64,000 nt of DNA from Streptomyces tsukubensis (GTDB lineage Bacteria; Actinomycetota; Actinomycetes; Streptomycetales; Streptomycetaceae). The translations under genes were made by a program, and so were the position numbers. Positions 8,804 to 16,216 of this stretch are shown here, piece after piece. A model generated the notes under the pieces. It had not been told where the DNA came from and did not search any database. It saw only the letters and a list, made by a program, of their open reading frames with translations. Each line of letters begins with the position of its first letter. The stretch's first letter is position 1. The stretch lies in the NCBI RefSeq assembly GCF_009296025.1, contig NZ_CP045178.1:7254001-7318000 (forward strand), read 5' to 3'.

Positions 8804-9025
8804 TTACTCCTCTCGGACCACCATCGCGAACGAGGTACAGGTACGCCTGAACCCCCGATGGTTGCTCCGTGCGGTATGGGTCATGCACTCTATATCGACT
8901 GCCCCGCCATCCTCCGACGGCTGCGCCTTCCACTGACAGTGAAGACACTCCGCCTCGAAGGTCACGTCAGTATCGGGGTGCTGCACGATGCGGTGCGGCG
9001 TGTACCGCAGGACAGACCGCGTCAT
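8804..9025 (-). CDS. Small conserved protein (DUF7848-like)
   Basis: A 73-residue protein contains AECLHCQWKAQPSE and HRGFRRTCTSFAMVVREE. A Cys-x-x-Cys pair suggests a small metal or redox site. Proteins of this look are frequent beside Streptomyces integrases and Abi-like regulators; no function is known to me. Its ATG overlaps the TGA of the upstream gene (ATGA at 9022-9025) with GGAG directly before it, so the two are translationally coupled. It ends just before the integrase remnant begins. Confidence 0.6.
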   Translation of the reverse strand: MTRSVLRYTPHRIVQHPDTDVTFEAECLHCQWKAQPSEDGGAVDIECMTHTARSNHRGFRRTCTSFAMVVREE

Positions 9026-9222
9026 CTCCGCCCCCGCGTCCTGTGCGGGTGATTCCTGATCTCCACATCCGCATCCGTCGCCGCCGACAAGTCACCCCTG
9101 TCCCGAGCCGCCTGACGCTGTGAGACCAGTGACCCGCACACATCGCAGCCCGGCGCAGGCTTCGGGAGCGGAAGGGGGAGAGCCAGATGTACCGGACCGC
9201 TCATCGTTCTCGGATTGCTCAC
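9022..9222 (-). CDS. Small conserved Streptomyces protein, function unknown
   Basis: The 66-residue protein contains SGPVHLALPLPLPKPAPGCDVC, a Cys-x-x-Cys pair, and a charged C-terminus ending NHPHRTRGRR. The GTG at 9222 was chosen because GGAGG lies nine bases upstream; a TTG at 9243 is also open. It is coupled by a four-base overlap to the next gene. Similar short proteins are common near Streptomyces regulators with DUF397 partners. I know no function. Confidence 0.55.
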   Translation of the reverse strand: MSNPRTMSGPVHLALPLPLPKPAPGCDVCGSLVSQRQAARDRGDLSAATDADVEIRNHPHRTRGRR

Positions 9223-9285
9223 GCCTGCCACCCTCCTGACCAAATTACGTTATGGGGTCATGGTGCTCCAGCGGGGAAATAGAAT

Positions 9286-9975
9286 CTACCCCGTTTCCCG
9301 TTCCCTCAAGAAATCGTCTCGAATGCTTGCCACAAGGTTCCGCATGTCGTCACCGGTAACAGCCACCTGTTCAAACTTCCGGAACCTGTTCAGGTGTAGC
9401 TCGATATCAGGAATCTCGACATGCTGATGATCTTGTCTAGCTGCACCGCCATCGGTCGAGCTTTGATGATTTCCCAATGGAGTACCGATTCCGTGATCAG
9501 AAAATGGAAGCTGCGGCCTTCGTCGTGCAACACATCATGCCGCCTGAGTCGGGCCCCGACCATCTTCGCCAGTGCGTCTTCGGTTAGGTCCCAGCCCTTG
9601 AGGATGCCTCTTACATATTCTGGCGTCTGAAGCAATCCAGGGATGCAGGACGGCTGAAACACCCTGAGCAGCTTGATGCTTGTGAAGTCCCGAGCGCCTG
9701 TAGATACGCCATGCGGTGGCCTCTGTGGCCACCTGCCGGGCAACCTCCATCAGTCGGACCTTGACTTCGCCCGAGACTTCCAATGCTGTCAAAACGCGCT
9801 CGACGTCGATAACACTCGGGGCGAGTGCACCATTCTCAATCTTGCTGAGCTTGCTTGGAGATATGACGGCGCCACGGGCAACCACTTTGGCCTGCCTCCC
9901 GCTGGCCTCTCGCAGTTCCCGCAGCGCTTTGCCGATGTCCTCGCCGTTCACTCCTGCCCGTGCCGTTCCCACCAC
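9286..9975 (-). pseudogene. HTH-DUF5753 (Scr1-type) regulator broken by two frameshifts
   Basis: Three reading frames must be joined to recover one protein. The first (9975 to about 9690) has an Xre-type helix-turn-helix (ISPSKLSKIENGALAPS) and then YRRSGLHKHQ. The second (to about 9440) has the DUF5753 signature VFQPSCIPGLLQTPEYVRGIL and continues to MAVQLDKIIS. The third (to 9286) reads VEIPDIELHLNRF and ends FLRERETG. Intact relatives run about 270-290 residues without a break; here about ten codons also seem lost near the first shift. The HTH portion begins inside the end of the DUF6879 gene. The product is presumably non-functional, unless these are sequence errors. Confidence 0.75.
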
Positions 9976-10469
9976 TCAGAGAAAGGGGCGGCATGACGCA
10001 ATGCGGTGTCTCGGACCTTCACCCATTCCGTGGTCTCGGGCTCCAACTCGGCCCCGAGGAACTTCCCCTTCTCTCCGTAGTTCATCGAGACCACTCGGGA
10101 CTCATCGAACATCCAGAAGTCAGGAATTCCGGAGACTGGGTTTTCCTGCTCGGTGGTGTCGAGGATAAAGAACTCTTCCCCGACTGCCTGGCTCTTGATG
10201 TACCCCCAGCCGAGTTCAAATCGCAGGTAACTGGTCAGGGGACGCGAGACTACGTGGACGCGGTACATACGCTTTCCGGCGTCGGTGCTACGGCGTACGT
10301 CGTCCACCCACTGCTGGTTGTACTCGGAGGGCTGCGGCTCGCCTGCCAAGAACGCGCGGATCATCTCCGGGTCAGATGAGCTGCTGTAGTCGTCCAGGGC
10401 CTCTAGCCGGAACGCTTCCCGCTCGAATGTGGTGAAGAGCTTCCCGAACTCATCGGTCGAGATATTCAC
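9948..10469 (-). CDS. DUF6879 family protein
   Basis: This 173-residue protein fits DUF6879 in length and pattern: FGKLFTTFEREAFRLEALDDY near the start, a YRVHVVSRPLTSYLRFELGWGY strand block, and FWMFDESRVVSMNYGEKGKF. The GTG at 10469 has GAGAGG eight bases upstream and is preferred over longer options. Its 3' end overlaps the start of the HTH-DUF5753 gene by 28 bp, indicating coupling. In Streptomyces this family is repeatedly found with an HTH-DUF5753 regulator and a DUF397 protein, so a joint role is likely, but the biochemical activity is unknown. This copy looks intact although its regulator is broken. Confidence 0.72.
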   Translation of the reverse strand: MNISTDEFGKLFTTFEREAFRLEALDDYSSSSDPEMIRAFLAGEPQPSEYNQQWVDDVRRSTDAGKRMYRVHVVSRPLTSYLRFELGWGYIKSQAVGEEFFILDTTEQENPVSGIPDFWMFDESRVVSMNYGEKGKFLGAELEPETTEWVKVRDTALRHAAPFSEWWERHGQE

Positions 10470-10626
10470 GGGCGTACCTCTCGATAATATGAACGGGAAT
10501 GCGTACCACCGATTCACCCGCAGGAACATCGATACCGGCCACCTCGGCAACCGTCGGGTCGTAACCCTGAACTAACAGATCTCCGGTGCCCACTCATCAC
10601 CATCCAAGACCCACGGACGGTTCCCT

Positions 10627-10803
10627 TCAGTGCACTCTCGGGATCTCTACGAGCCCCTCGCCGGCTGGCGGCGTCCAGGCATCGGACAGATCACCCCGGA
10701 CGACGATGGAGCCTTGCGCGGTGCGGTAGATGTTGGGGCAGTCGTTTTTGTTGCCCTTCCCGTTGCCCGTTCCCGTAAGCCGGATCAGTTCCTCACGTGC
10801 CAT
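10627..10803 (-). CDS. 58-residue protein of the NxCPxxYRT type, partner of DUF6879
   Basis: The frame opens at ATG 10803 with GGGAG eight bases upstream and ends at TGA 10627-10629. The protein begins MAREELIRLTG, has NDCPNIYRTAQGSIVVRGD in the middle, and ends GEGLVEIPRVH. The CPxxYRTxxGxxVVxG core and the VEIP ending match small proteins I recall beside DUF6879 genes in Streptomyces. It is too short for many gene finders. Function is unknown. It is on the same strand between the DUF397 and DUF6879 genes. Confidence 0.65.
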   Translation of the reverse strand: MAREELIRLTGTGNGKGNKNDCPNIYRTAQGSIVVRGDLSDAWTPPAGEGLVEIPRVH

Positions 10804-10964
10804 GCTGAAACTCCCTGGTTGACGTCCCCTCGCGGGCCGTTGGCGATGACGGTACGAGGAGCGTGGGTGCTCGTATATGAAGCAGCGCTGTTATGCGCGC
10901 TGTCGCATGGACGATCTTGCTCAGCAGGTGGCGGGCGGCCTGAGGTATATCCGACGGGAGACGG

Positions 10965-11168
10965 TCAGGCTGACCGGTCCCACCCGAGGTCGGCTACGAA
11001 TCCGGCCCAGGTGCCATGGGCGAAGGCGAGTCGCGGGCCGCTGGACGACTTCGAATCCCTCACATGAATCGTGGCCCGGTCGACGGCGATCTCGACGCAC
11101 TCGCCGCCTTCGTCGCCGCTGTGTGTGCTCTTGAACCATCTGAGCGGTATGGGCCTTTCGGGGTTCAT
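10965..11168 (-). CDS. DUF397 domain protein
   Basis: The 67-residue protein is a standard DUF397 domain: WFKSTHSGDEGGECVEIAVD followed by VRDSKSSSGPRLAF and TWAGFVADL. Such proteins usually accompany HTH-DUF5753 regulators and are thought to be part of the same regulatory or toxin-antitoxin-like unit. The ATG overlaps the TGA of the upstream regulator fragment, and GGGAG lies six bases before it. It appears intact. Its partner gene upstream is truncated. Confidence 0.85.
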   Translation of the reverse strand: MNPERPIPLRWFKSTHSGDEGGECVEIAVDRATIHVRDSKSSSGPRLAFAHGTWAGFVADLGWDRSA

Positions 11169-11533
11169 AGGTCTCCCAGCATCGACTCGACCAAGCGCAG
11201 GGTCTCTCGGGTAGTGAGCGCCTGTCCACGGATGCTGCCATATTTCGCGGTGAGGACCCGTACGTCTTCCGGATCGGTGATCAAGCGGCTGGTGTGCTGG
11301 ACCTCCAGGTAGGCCATGCGTGGTCTGCCTTTGATTTCAAGCAGGGTGAACGGGCCGCCCATCCCCGCGTGGTCCTCGCTGAGCGTAGGCATCACCTGAA
11401 TCTCGACATGCCGCATATGGCCTAAATTCAGGAGGCGTTCCAACTGTTCGCGCTGGACCTTCGGGCCGCCGAACGGCTGTCTCAGAACGGTTTCCTGGGG
11501 GTCGGTATCCGTTCGGGCCGGGACACCCCTGGC
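11165..11533 (-). pseudogene. HTH-DUF5753 regulator, N-terminally truncated remnant
   Basis: The frame is open from just after an in-frame TAA (11534-11536) to a TGA overlapping the DUF397 start. It reads ETVLRQPFGGPKVQREQLERLL and continues to the end MLGDL, which is the C-terminal half of DUF5753. The helix-turn-helix half is gone and homology stops near 11510, so this is a deletion remnant at the element edge. A TTG at 11443 could start a shorter product but would split the domain. One TTA codon (rare in Streptomyces, read by bldA tRNA) lies in the NLG stretch at about 11424. Confidence 0.75.
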
Positions 11534-11572
11534 TTACGTCCTTGGCGTCCTTCGGCTACGCGGCCCCCGCCG

Positions 11573-12040
11573 TCACCGCACCCACCCATACGCGTACTCC
11601 ACCCGCAGTCGGATCACGAGCCTCCGGTCCTTCACCATCGCCGCGCGGTACTCGTCCCAGTCGGGGTGCTCGCCCTGTACGTCCCGGTAGAGCGAGATGA
11701 GTTCCTCGACCGTCGGGTCGTCGGGGGTGGCTGCCACGGTGGAGAGGTCCGCCGTGCCCTCGTAGACCGCGTAGGAGTCGCCCTCGGGGGTGGTGACGTA
11801 CAGGCCCGAGCGGGGGTCCCGGCGCAAGTTGTGGGTCTTGGCCCGGTCGGCCGTGGTGGAGATACGGATCGTTCGGGTCTCGGTGTCGCAGGCGTAGGAG
11901 ACGTTCGACAGCTGCGGGCGGCCGTTGGACTTCATCGTCGTCAGCACGCCCAGGTGGCGGTCGGTGAGGAAGGACAGGTGGCGGTCAAGGAACGAGGGGG
12001 AGGCGGAGGGGGAGCCGGGGGAGCGGGGAGAGTCAGGCAC
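11573..12040 (-). CDS. PPOX-class (F420-dependent type) oxidoreductase
   Basis: The split-beta-barrel protein has LDRHLSFLTDRHLGVLTTMKSNGRPQLSNV at its start, TRTIRISTTADRAKTHNLRRDPRSGLYV in the middle and a C-terminal VIRLRVEYAYGWVR. This is the layout of small F420- or flavin-dependent enzymes of the Rv1155 type, which act in the cytoplasm on unknown substrates. The GTG at 12040 (155 residues) is preferred because AAGGGA sits seven bases upstream; a TTG at 12085 with GGAG would add 15 residues. It is the first chromosomal gene right of the decayed element and is divergent from the scramblase-like gene. Confidence 0.78.
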   Translation of the reverse strand: MPDSPRSPGSPSASPSFLDRHLSFLTDRHLGVLTTMKSNGRPQLSNVSYACDTETRTIRISTTADRAKTHNLRRDPRSGLYVTTPEGDSYAVYEGTADLSTVAATPDDPTVEELISLYRDVQGEHPDWDEYRAAMVKDRRLVIRLRVEYAYGWVR

Positions 12041-12159
12041 GAGGGTGTCCCTTCGGGAGGGGGAAGCGGTCTCTTCGGTCGGCAACGGGGCTCCAGTGTG
12101 CCCGCGTTCGCACGCGGTGATCGTCCCTCACACGCTCATCGCGGGGGTAGTGTGCCTCG

Positions 12160-13086
12160 GTGACCACGGAATCGAACACACCTGCTGGCTGGTACCAGGA
12201 CCCGCACGGCGCACCTCGGACCCTGCGCTGGTGGGACGGGACGCGGTGGACCGACCACACCAACCCCGATCCGGGCGCTCCCCAGCACCAGCAGGAGAAG
12301 CCCGTCCAGGTCCAGGACGCGCCGCAGCACCAGGTCCCGCCCCAGTCCGCTCAGGTCCACGCCCAGAGCCCCGCCTTCCCACAGCCGGGGCAGGGAGCGG
12401 GCGGACCCGGAGCCGCGGGTGCCGAGCGGGTGCGCCGTCAAGTGCAGAAGCAGGCCAAGGTGACCGGAGCCGCCGCCGGAGGCGGGACGCTCTTCACCGA
12501 GCAGGTACTCGTGGTGAACCAGAAGGCCAAGCTGATCGAACTGACCAACGAGTACAGCGTCTTCGACCAGCACGGCAACACCCTCGGCTCGGTCCTGGAG
12601 GTCGGGCAGAGCGCGTTCCGCAAGGTCGTGCGGTTCTTCGCCGCCATCGACCAGTTCCTCACCCACCGGCTGGAGATCAGGGACGCCCATGGCCACCCCC
12701 AGCTTCTGCTGTCGAGGCCCGCCAAGATATTCAAGTCCCGCGTCATCGTGTCCCGTCCCGACGGTCAGCAGGTCGGCGAGATCGCGCAGCAGAACATGAT
12801 CGGGAAGATCGACTTCGCGCTCAAGGCGGACGGGCAGCAGGTCGGCGCCATCAAGGCCGAGAACTGGCGCGCGTGGAACTTCTCCATCGTGGATCAGAGT
12901 GGCACGGAGATCGCCAGGATCACCAAGACCTGGGAAGGCCTGGCCAAGACCATGTTCACCACCGCGGACAACTACGTACTCCAGATCCACTTCCAGCTGC
13001 CCGAGCCCATGCTCAGCCTGGTCCTCGCCGCCGCGCTCACGGTGGACACCGCGCTCAAGCAGGACTCCAGGGGGCTCGCCGGCTGA
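12160..13086 (+). CDS. DUF2510 plus LURP-one/phospholipid-scramblase-like protein
   Basis: The 308-residue protein starts with a DUF2510 module (AGWYQDPHGAPRTLRWWDGTRWTDH), then a Gln/Pro-rich linker to about residue 95, then a tubby-like/LURP-one barrel (TLFTEQVLVVNQKAKLIELTNEYSVFDQHG through LKQDSRGLAG). Family members are annotated as scramblase-related; biochemical roles in bacteria are unclear. There is no signal peptide. DUF2510 often marks membrane-associated actinobacterial proteins. The gene stands alone, divergent from the PPOX gene. Confidence 0.75.
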   Translation: MTTESNTPAGWYQDPHGAPRTLRWWDGTRWTDHTNPDPGAPQHQQEKPVQVQDAPQHQVPPQSAQVHAQSPAFPQPGQGAGGPGAAGAERVRRQVQKQAKVTGAAAGGGTLFTEQVLVVNQKAKLIELTNEYSVFDQHGNTLGSVLEVGQSAFRKVVRFFAAIDQFLTHRLEIRDAHGHPQLLLSRPAKIFKSRVIVSRPDGQQVGEIAQQNMIGKIDFALKADGQQVGAIKAENWRAWNFSIVDQSGTEIARITKTWEGLAKTMFTTADNYVLQIHFQLPEPMLSLVLAAALTVDTALKQDSRGLAG

Positions 13087-13092
13087 CCCCGG

Positions 13093-14271
13093 TCAGGCCG
13101 CGACCGGCGCTCCGCCCGCCCCCTCGTCCGAGCGCTGGTAGGGCGCGGACGCGACAGCTGCCAGTGGTAGTGGCGTGGGCTGCTCGGGGACCGGCGTGCC
13201 GTCGGCGGGCATGGACTGCGGGGGTACCGGGACGGCGTCGGCGGGCGTGACCCGCGCGGGGTTCAGGACGGGGCCGGGCACCGCGGGTGCGGGCATCGCA
13301 ACGGCGCCGGGCACGGCCGGTGCGGGCACTGCTGCCCCGCTGGAAGCGGAAGACGCGGAAGACGCGGAAGACGCGAGGGAGGCGGAAGACGCGGGGAGCG
13401 CGGAAGACGCGGGGGGCCCGGAGGAAGCGGCGGACGCCGGGGAAGGCACACTCGCCGATGTCCTGCTCAGCACCACCACACCCCATCCCGCGAGCGCCGC
13501 CCCCGCCGCCGCGAGCAGCAGACCGAAGGCGCCGCCCTGGAGGTGTTCGCCGAGCAGTGACAGGCCGATGGCCGCCGCGGCGACCGGGTTGGCCAGTGTC
13601 ACCACGGCGAGCGGCGCTCCGAGGCCGCCACGGTAGGCCAGTTGGGAGAGCAGCAGTCCGCCGACGGCGAAGGCCGCCACCAGTACGGCGACCAGCCCTG
13701 CCTGCCACAGTGAGCCCGATCCTCCGCCGGTCACCGCGACCGTCAGGGTCTGGGTCAGGGCGGAGGCGACCCCCGAGGCGATGCCGGACGCCGTGGCGTG
13801 ACGCAGACCCGGCCGCCCGCCGCGCCGGGAGAGCAGCGCGACAAGAGCGGAGGTCGCCCCGGCGACGCCGAGCGCCTGCGGGAGGGAAAGGGTGTCGTCG
13901 GGTGCCGGGCCCGTAGCGGTCAGCAGCAGGGCGCAGAGCCCCACCAGAGTGAGCGCGGTGCCCCGCCACTCGGCGACGCTCACCCGGCGTCCTGCCCGGC
14001 GGGCCCCCAGCGGCACGGCGGCCACCAGGGTCAGCGCGCCGAGAGGCTGCACCAGGGTGAGCGGTCCGTAGCGCAGCGCCGCGACGTGCAGCAGCGCGCC
14101 GCCCGCGTTCAGCCCGACCGACGACCACCACGGGCCGCTGGCGAGCAGCCGGGCCACTCCTGCGCCCTGGGAGCCGGTGCGGGCTGCCAGCCGTTCCTGG
14201 GCGACCGCGGCCGCCGCGTAGGCGACGGCGGAGACCAGTGAGAGCGCGACGGCGAGAACGGTGGCACTCAT
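13093..14271 (-). CDS. DMT-superfamily (EamA-like) membrane transporter
   Basis: The 392-residue protein has about nine to ten hydrophobic helices in the first 270 residues, beginning MSATVLAVALSLVSAVAYAAAAVAQERLAAR, with the small-residue-rich helices of drug/metabolite exporters. A long Pro/Ala/Ser tail follows, encoded partly by a 9-bp repeat. The ATG at 14271 overlaps the TGA of the PAP2 gene by four bases, so the two are coupled. A much longer upstream open frame on this strand is an artefact of GC bias. Substrate is unknown; the PAP2 partner hints at a lipid- or envelope-related role. Confidence 0.75.
   Translation of the reverse strand: MSATVLAVALSLVSAVAYAAAAVAQERLAARTGSQGAGVARLLASGPWWSSVGLNAGGALLHVAALRYGPLTLVQPLGALTLVAAVPLGARRAGRRVSVAEWRGTALTLVGLCALLLTATGPAPDDTLSLPQALGVAGATSALVALLSRRGGRPGLRHATASGIASGVASALTQTLTVAVTGGGSGSLWQAGLVAVLVAAFAVGGLLLSQLAYRGGLGAPLAVVTLANPVAAAAIGLSLLGEHLQGGAFGLLLAAAGAALAGWGVVVLSRTSASVPSPASAASSGPPASSALPASSASLASSASSASSASSGAAVPAPAVPGAVAMPAPAVPGPVLNPARVTPADAVPVPPQSMPADGTPVPEQPTPLPLAAVASAPYQRSDEGAGGAPVAA
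13348..13410 (-). repeat. GGAAGACGC 9-bp repeats in transporter tail
   Basis: GGAAGACGC occurs five times (13348, 13357, 13366, 13384, 13402). On the minus strand it encodes Ala-Ser-Ser triplets in the C-terminal tail of the transporter. It probably arose by slippage and could vary in copy number between strains. Confidence 0.8.
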
Positions 14272-15074
14272 CGGTGCGCTCCGTGGGTGACGAGGGAAAC
14301 AGAGGTCGGGGTGGGCCGGGGTGCCTGCGGCCGTGACCGCCTGGACGCCGGCCTCGGGCGCGGTACGAGTGCCAGCGCGAGACCGAGCAGCGCGGTGACG
14401 ACGATCGCGTCGAGCCAGTAGTGGTTGGCGGTACCGACGACCACCAGCAGGGTCAACAAGGGGTGCAGCAGCCAGAGGCCGCGTCGGCGCCCGCGAGTGG
14501 CGGCGATCATGCCGATGGCCACCATCAGGGCCCATCCGAAGTGGAGTGAGGGCATCGCGGCGAACTGGTTCGCCATCGTGTCCGTCTGCGGAGTGGAGCC
14601 GTACACGGAGGGGCCGTACACCTGCCCGGTGTCCACCAGCCCGGTGGCCGCGAGCATCCGCGGCGGCGCCAGCGGGAAGATCAGATGGCCCGCGAGGGCG
14701 GCCCCGGTGAGGACGGCGAGTACCCGTCGCGCCCAGAGATAGTGGTCCGGGTGCTTCCAGTAGAGCCATACGAGGAAGAGCAGCGTGACGGGGAAGTGGA
14801 CGGTCGCGTAATAGGTGTTGGCCACGTGCACGAGGTCGGTGCTGTGCATCAGGAGCCCCTGTATGGAGCCCTCACCCGGCAGGTCGAGCAGCCGCTCCAG
14901 GTTCCATACGTGGTGGGCGTTGTGAAAAGCCTCACCGATGTGGCCGTCAGCGAGCCTGCGGCCGAGTTTGTAGATCAGAAAGAGCCCCGCGACCAGCAGG
15001 AACTCTCGGATGAGGGGCGGCCGGGCGGAGGTGTCCTGCTCCCTGTGGGTGGACTCGGTTCGGGCGGCTCTCAT
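14268..15074 (-). CDS. PAP2-family membrane phosphatase (inositol-phosphorylceramide-synthase type)
   Basis: The 268-residue protein has about six membrane helices. The catalytic signature spans NQFAAMPSLHFGWALMVAIG and NHYWLDAIVVTALLG, with His in both, as in the PAP2_3 group. Members hydrolyse or transfer phospholipid head groups at the outer membrane face. The ATG at 15074 has AGAAGG seven bases upstream. The open frame further upstream runs into the operator array and should not be included. The gene is divergent from a TetR gene and heads a two-gene operon with the DMT transporter. Repression through the operator array is likely. Confidence 0.8.
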   Translation of the reverse strand: MRAARTESTHREQDTSARPPLIREFLLVAGLFLIYKLGRRLADGHIGEAFHNAHHVWNLERLLDLPGEGSIQGLLMHSTDLVHVANTYYATVHFPVTLLFLVWLYWKHPDHYLWARRVLAVLTGAALAGHLIFPLAPPRMLAATGLVDTGQVYGPSVYGSTPQTDTMANQFAAMPSLHFGWALMVAIGMIAATRGRRRGLWLLHPLLTLLVVVGTANHYWLDAIVVTALLGLALALVPRPRPASRRSRPQAPRPTPTSVSLVTHGAHR

Positions 15075-15136
15075 GCCCCGGCCTTCTCTGCGTGACGGGT
15101 GTGATGGTGCGGAACGTGGGGCATGGACCGGCCCAC

Positions 15137-15248
15137 ACCTCATCGGTACGCCAGTGTACCGATACGAAATCGTACCGGTACAGCCGCGTATCGGTACAGC
15201 CACGTATCGATACACTGGCGTATCGGTACACTGGCGTACCGATGAGGT
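15137..15248. promoter_or_regulatory. Six tandem 16-bp palindromic operator units
   Basis: From 15144 to 15241 six contiguous 16-bp units follow the rule CGRTAC-N6-GTAY: starts at 15144, 15160, 15176, 15192, 15208 and 15224, closed by CG. Each junction forms the palindrome GTAYCGRTAC. The outer 30 bp (15137-15166 and 15219-15248) are also perfect inverted repeats of each other. The array lies between the divergent TetR and PAP2 genes, so a TetR binding platform controlling both is the natural reading. Confidence 0.8.
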
Positions 15249-15295
15249 CGCACGACCGGATCACGGACCGATCCGCCGGACCGAGGAGAGAGTCC

Positions 15296-15955
15296 ATGCC
15301 GCAGAGGGAATCGCCCGAGGACACCAGTGGGTCCGACGAGGCCCCGTCGCCCTGTTCCGCGGCCCTCGCCTCGCGCCGGTCGAAGATCACACCCGAACGT
15401 GAGCAGGAGTTCTACGACGCCGTACTGGAACGCGTCAGGGAGAGCGGCTACGAGTCGCTGACCATGGAGGGCATCGCCCTCCAGACGCGGTGCAGCAAGT
15501 CCACCCTCTACCGGCAGTGGAAGAACAAGACGCAGTTCGTCGCGGCCGCGCTGCGGGCGAAGAGCCGGGTACGGTTCATCGGCATCGACACCGGCACCCT
15601 CGCGGGTGACCTGCTCGCCGCGGGCCGCGCGGCCGGCGAGCGCTCCGGCGCCGACACCCTGCTGGTGCACGCGCTCACCCATGCGGCGCTGCACGACGAG
15701 GAGCTGAAGCGGGTGCTGCTCGAAACGCTGGTGGAACCTGAGATCGCCGCCATCGACGCGATGCTGCGGCGGGGCGCGGAGCGCGGGGAGATCCCCGCCG
15801 ACCATCCGGCCGCGCCGTTCGTCGCCGCTCAGATCCTCGGTGTGCTGCGGGTGCGGCCCGTACTGGAGGGGCGTTACGCGGACGGTGCCTACCTCACCCG
15901 CTTTGTCGAGACCTCCGTGCTGCCCGCACTCGGTCTCGTACCACCGGCCTCATGA
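15296..15955 (+). CDS. TetR/AcrR-family transcriptional repressor
   Basis: The 219-residue protein has an N-terminal TetR helix-turn-helix (about residues 33-80: FYDAVLERVRESGYESLTMEGIALQTRCSKSTLYRQWKNK) and a helical ligand domain of the TetR_C type. The ATG at 15296 has GAGGAG upstream; the frame open before it passes through the operators and is not coding. It very likely represses itself and the divergent PAP2-DMT operon through the 16-bp array. The inducer is unknown. Confidence 0.9.
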   Translation: MPQRESPEDTSGSDEAPSPCSAALASRRSKITPEREQEFYDAVLERVRESGYESLTMEGIALQTRCSKSTLYRQWKNKTQFVAAALRAKSRVRFIGIDTGTLAGDLLAAGRAAGERSGADTLLVHALTHAALHDEELKRVLLETLVEPEIAAIDAMLRRGAERGEIPADHPAAPFVAAQILGVLRVRPVLEGRYADGAYLTRFVETSVLPALGLVPPAS

Positions 15956-16147
15956 GTCCCGTATGACCCAAGCCGTAGGAACGTACGGGCGCGTGGCCGT
16001 GCAAACTGCGTAGCCGTACGGCCGGCTGTGTGGCCATAGCCCTACGGGCCGTATCAGAACGGGCCCTCAAATCGGGGCCGTCGTACCGGCGGATGATGGA
16101 CGACGGCCCGTGGCGCCGCACCGTGGGGACGGGGGCGGCGCACACCG

Positions 16148-16191
16148 GGCCGGGCCGGTTCCTCCTTGAGCGGAGAGGAACCGGCCCGGCC
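16148..16191. terminator. Bidirectional terminator hairpin
   Basis: A 17-bp perfect stem (16148-16164 with 16175-16191) with a 10-nt loop lies between the convergent TetR gene and the DUF2510 membrane-protein gene. The rest of 15956-16216 holds weaker inverted repeats around cgtacggg sequences but no gene. Confidence 0.85.
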
Positions 16192-16216
16192 GGACGGTGC
16201 ACAGACGGACAACACC

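Larger units (their letters stand above)
8252..11533. mobile_element. Decayed integrative element at tRNA-Leu
   Basis: All genes from the tRNA to about 11533 lie on the minus strand and belong to families common in Streptomyces mobile elements and their flanks. An integrase fragment ends inside the tRNA, the usual arrangement of a tRNA-integrating element. Two regulators are broken. I could not find a convincing second copy of the tRNA 3' end, so the right boundary (near 11510-11570) is approximate. Confidence 0.65.

Noticed and set aside
11500..11573. Right attachment site copy of the tRNA-Leu 3' end
   Set aside because: Only GGACACC (seven bases) is shared near 11520-11535, which is too short to claim an att repeat in GC-rich DNA.
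15144..15241. CRISPR-like array
   Set aside because: Sixteen-bp units are contiguous with no unique spacers and are palindromic operators, not CRISPR repeats. No cas gene or CRISPR array was seen anywhere in the window.
15092..15295. N-terminal extension of the TetR gene and of the PAP2 gene through the operator array
   Set aside because: The extended translations are repeat-derived (YRYTGV-like); good ribosome-binding sites occur at 15296 and 15074 instead.
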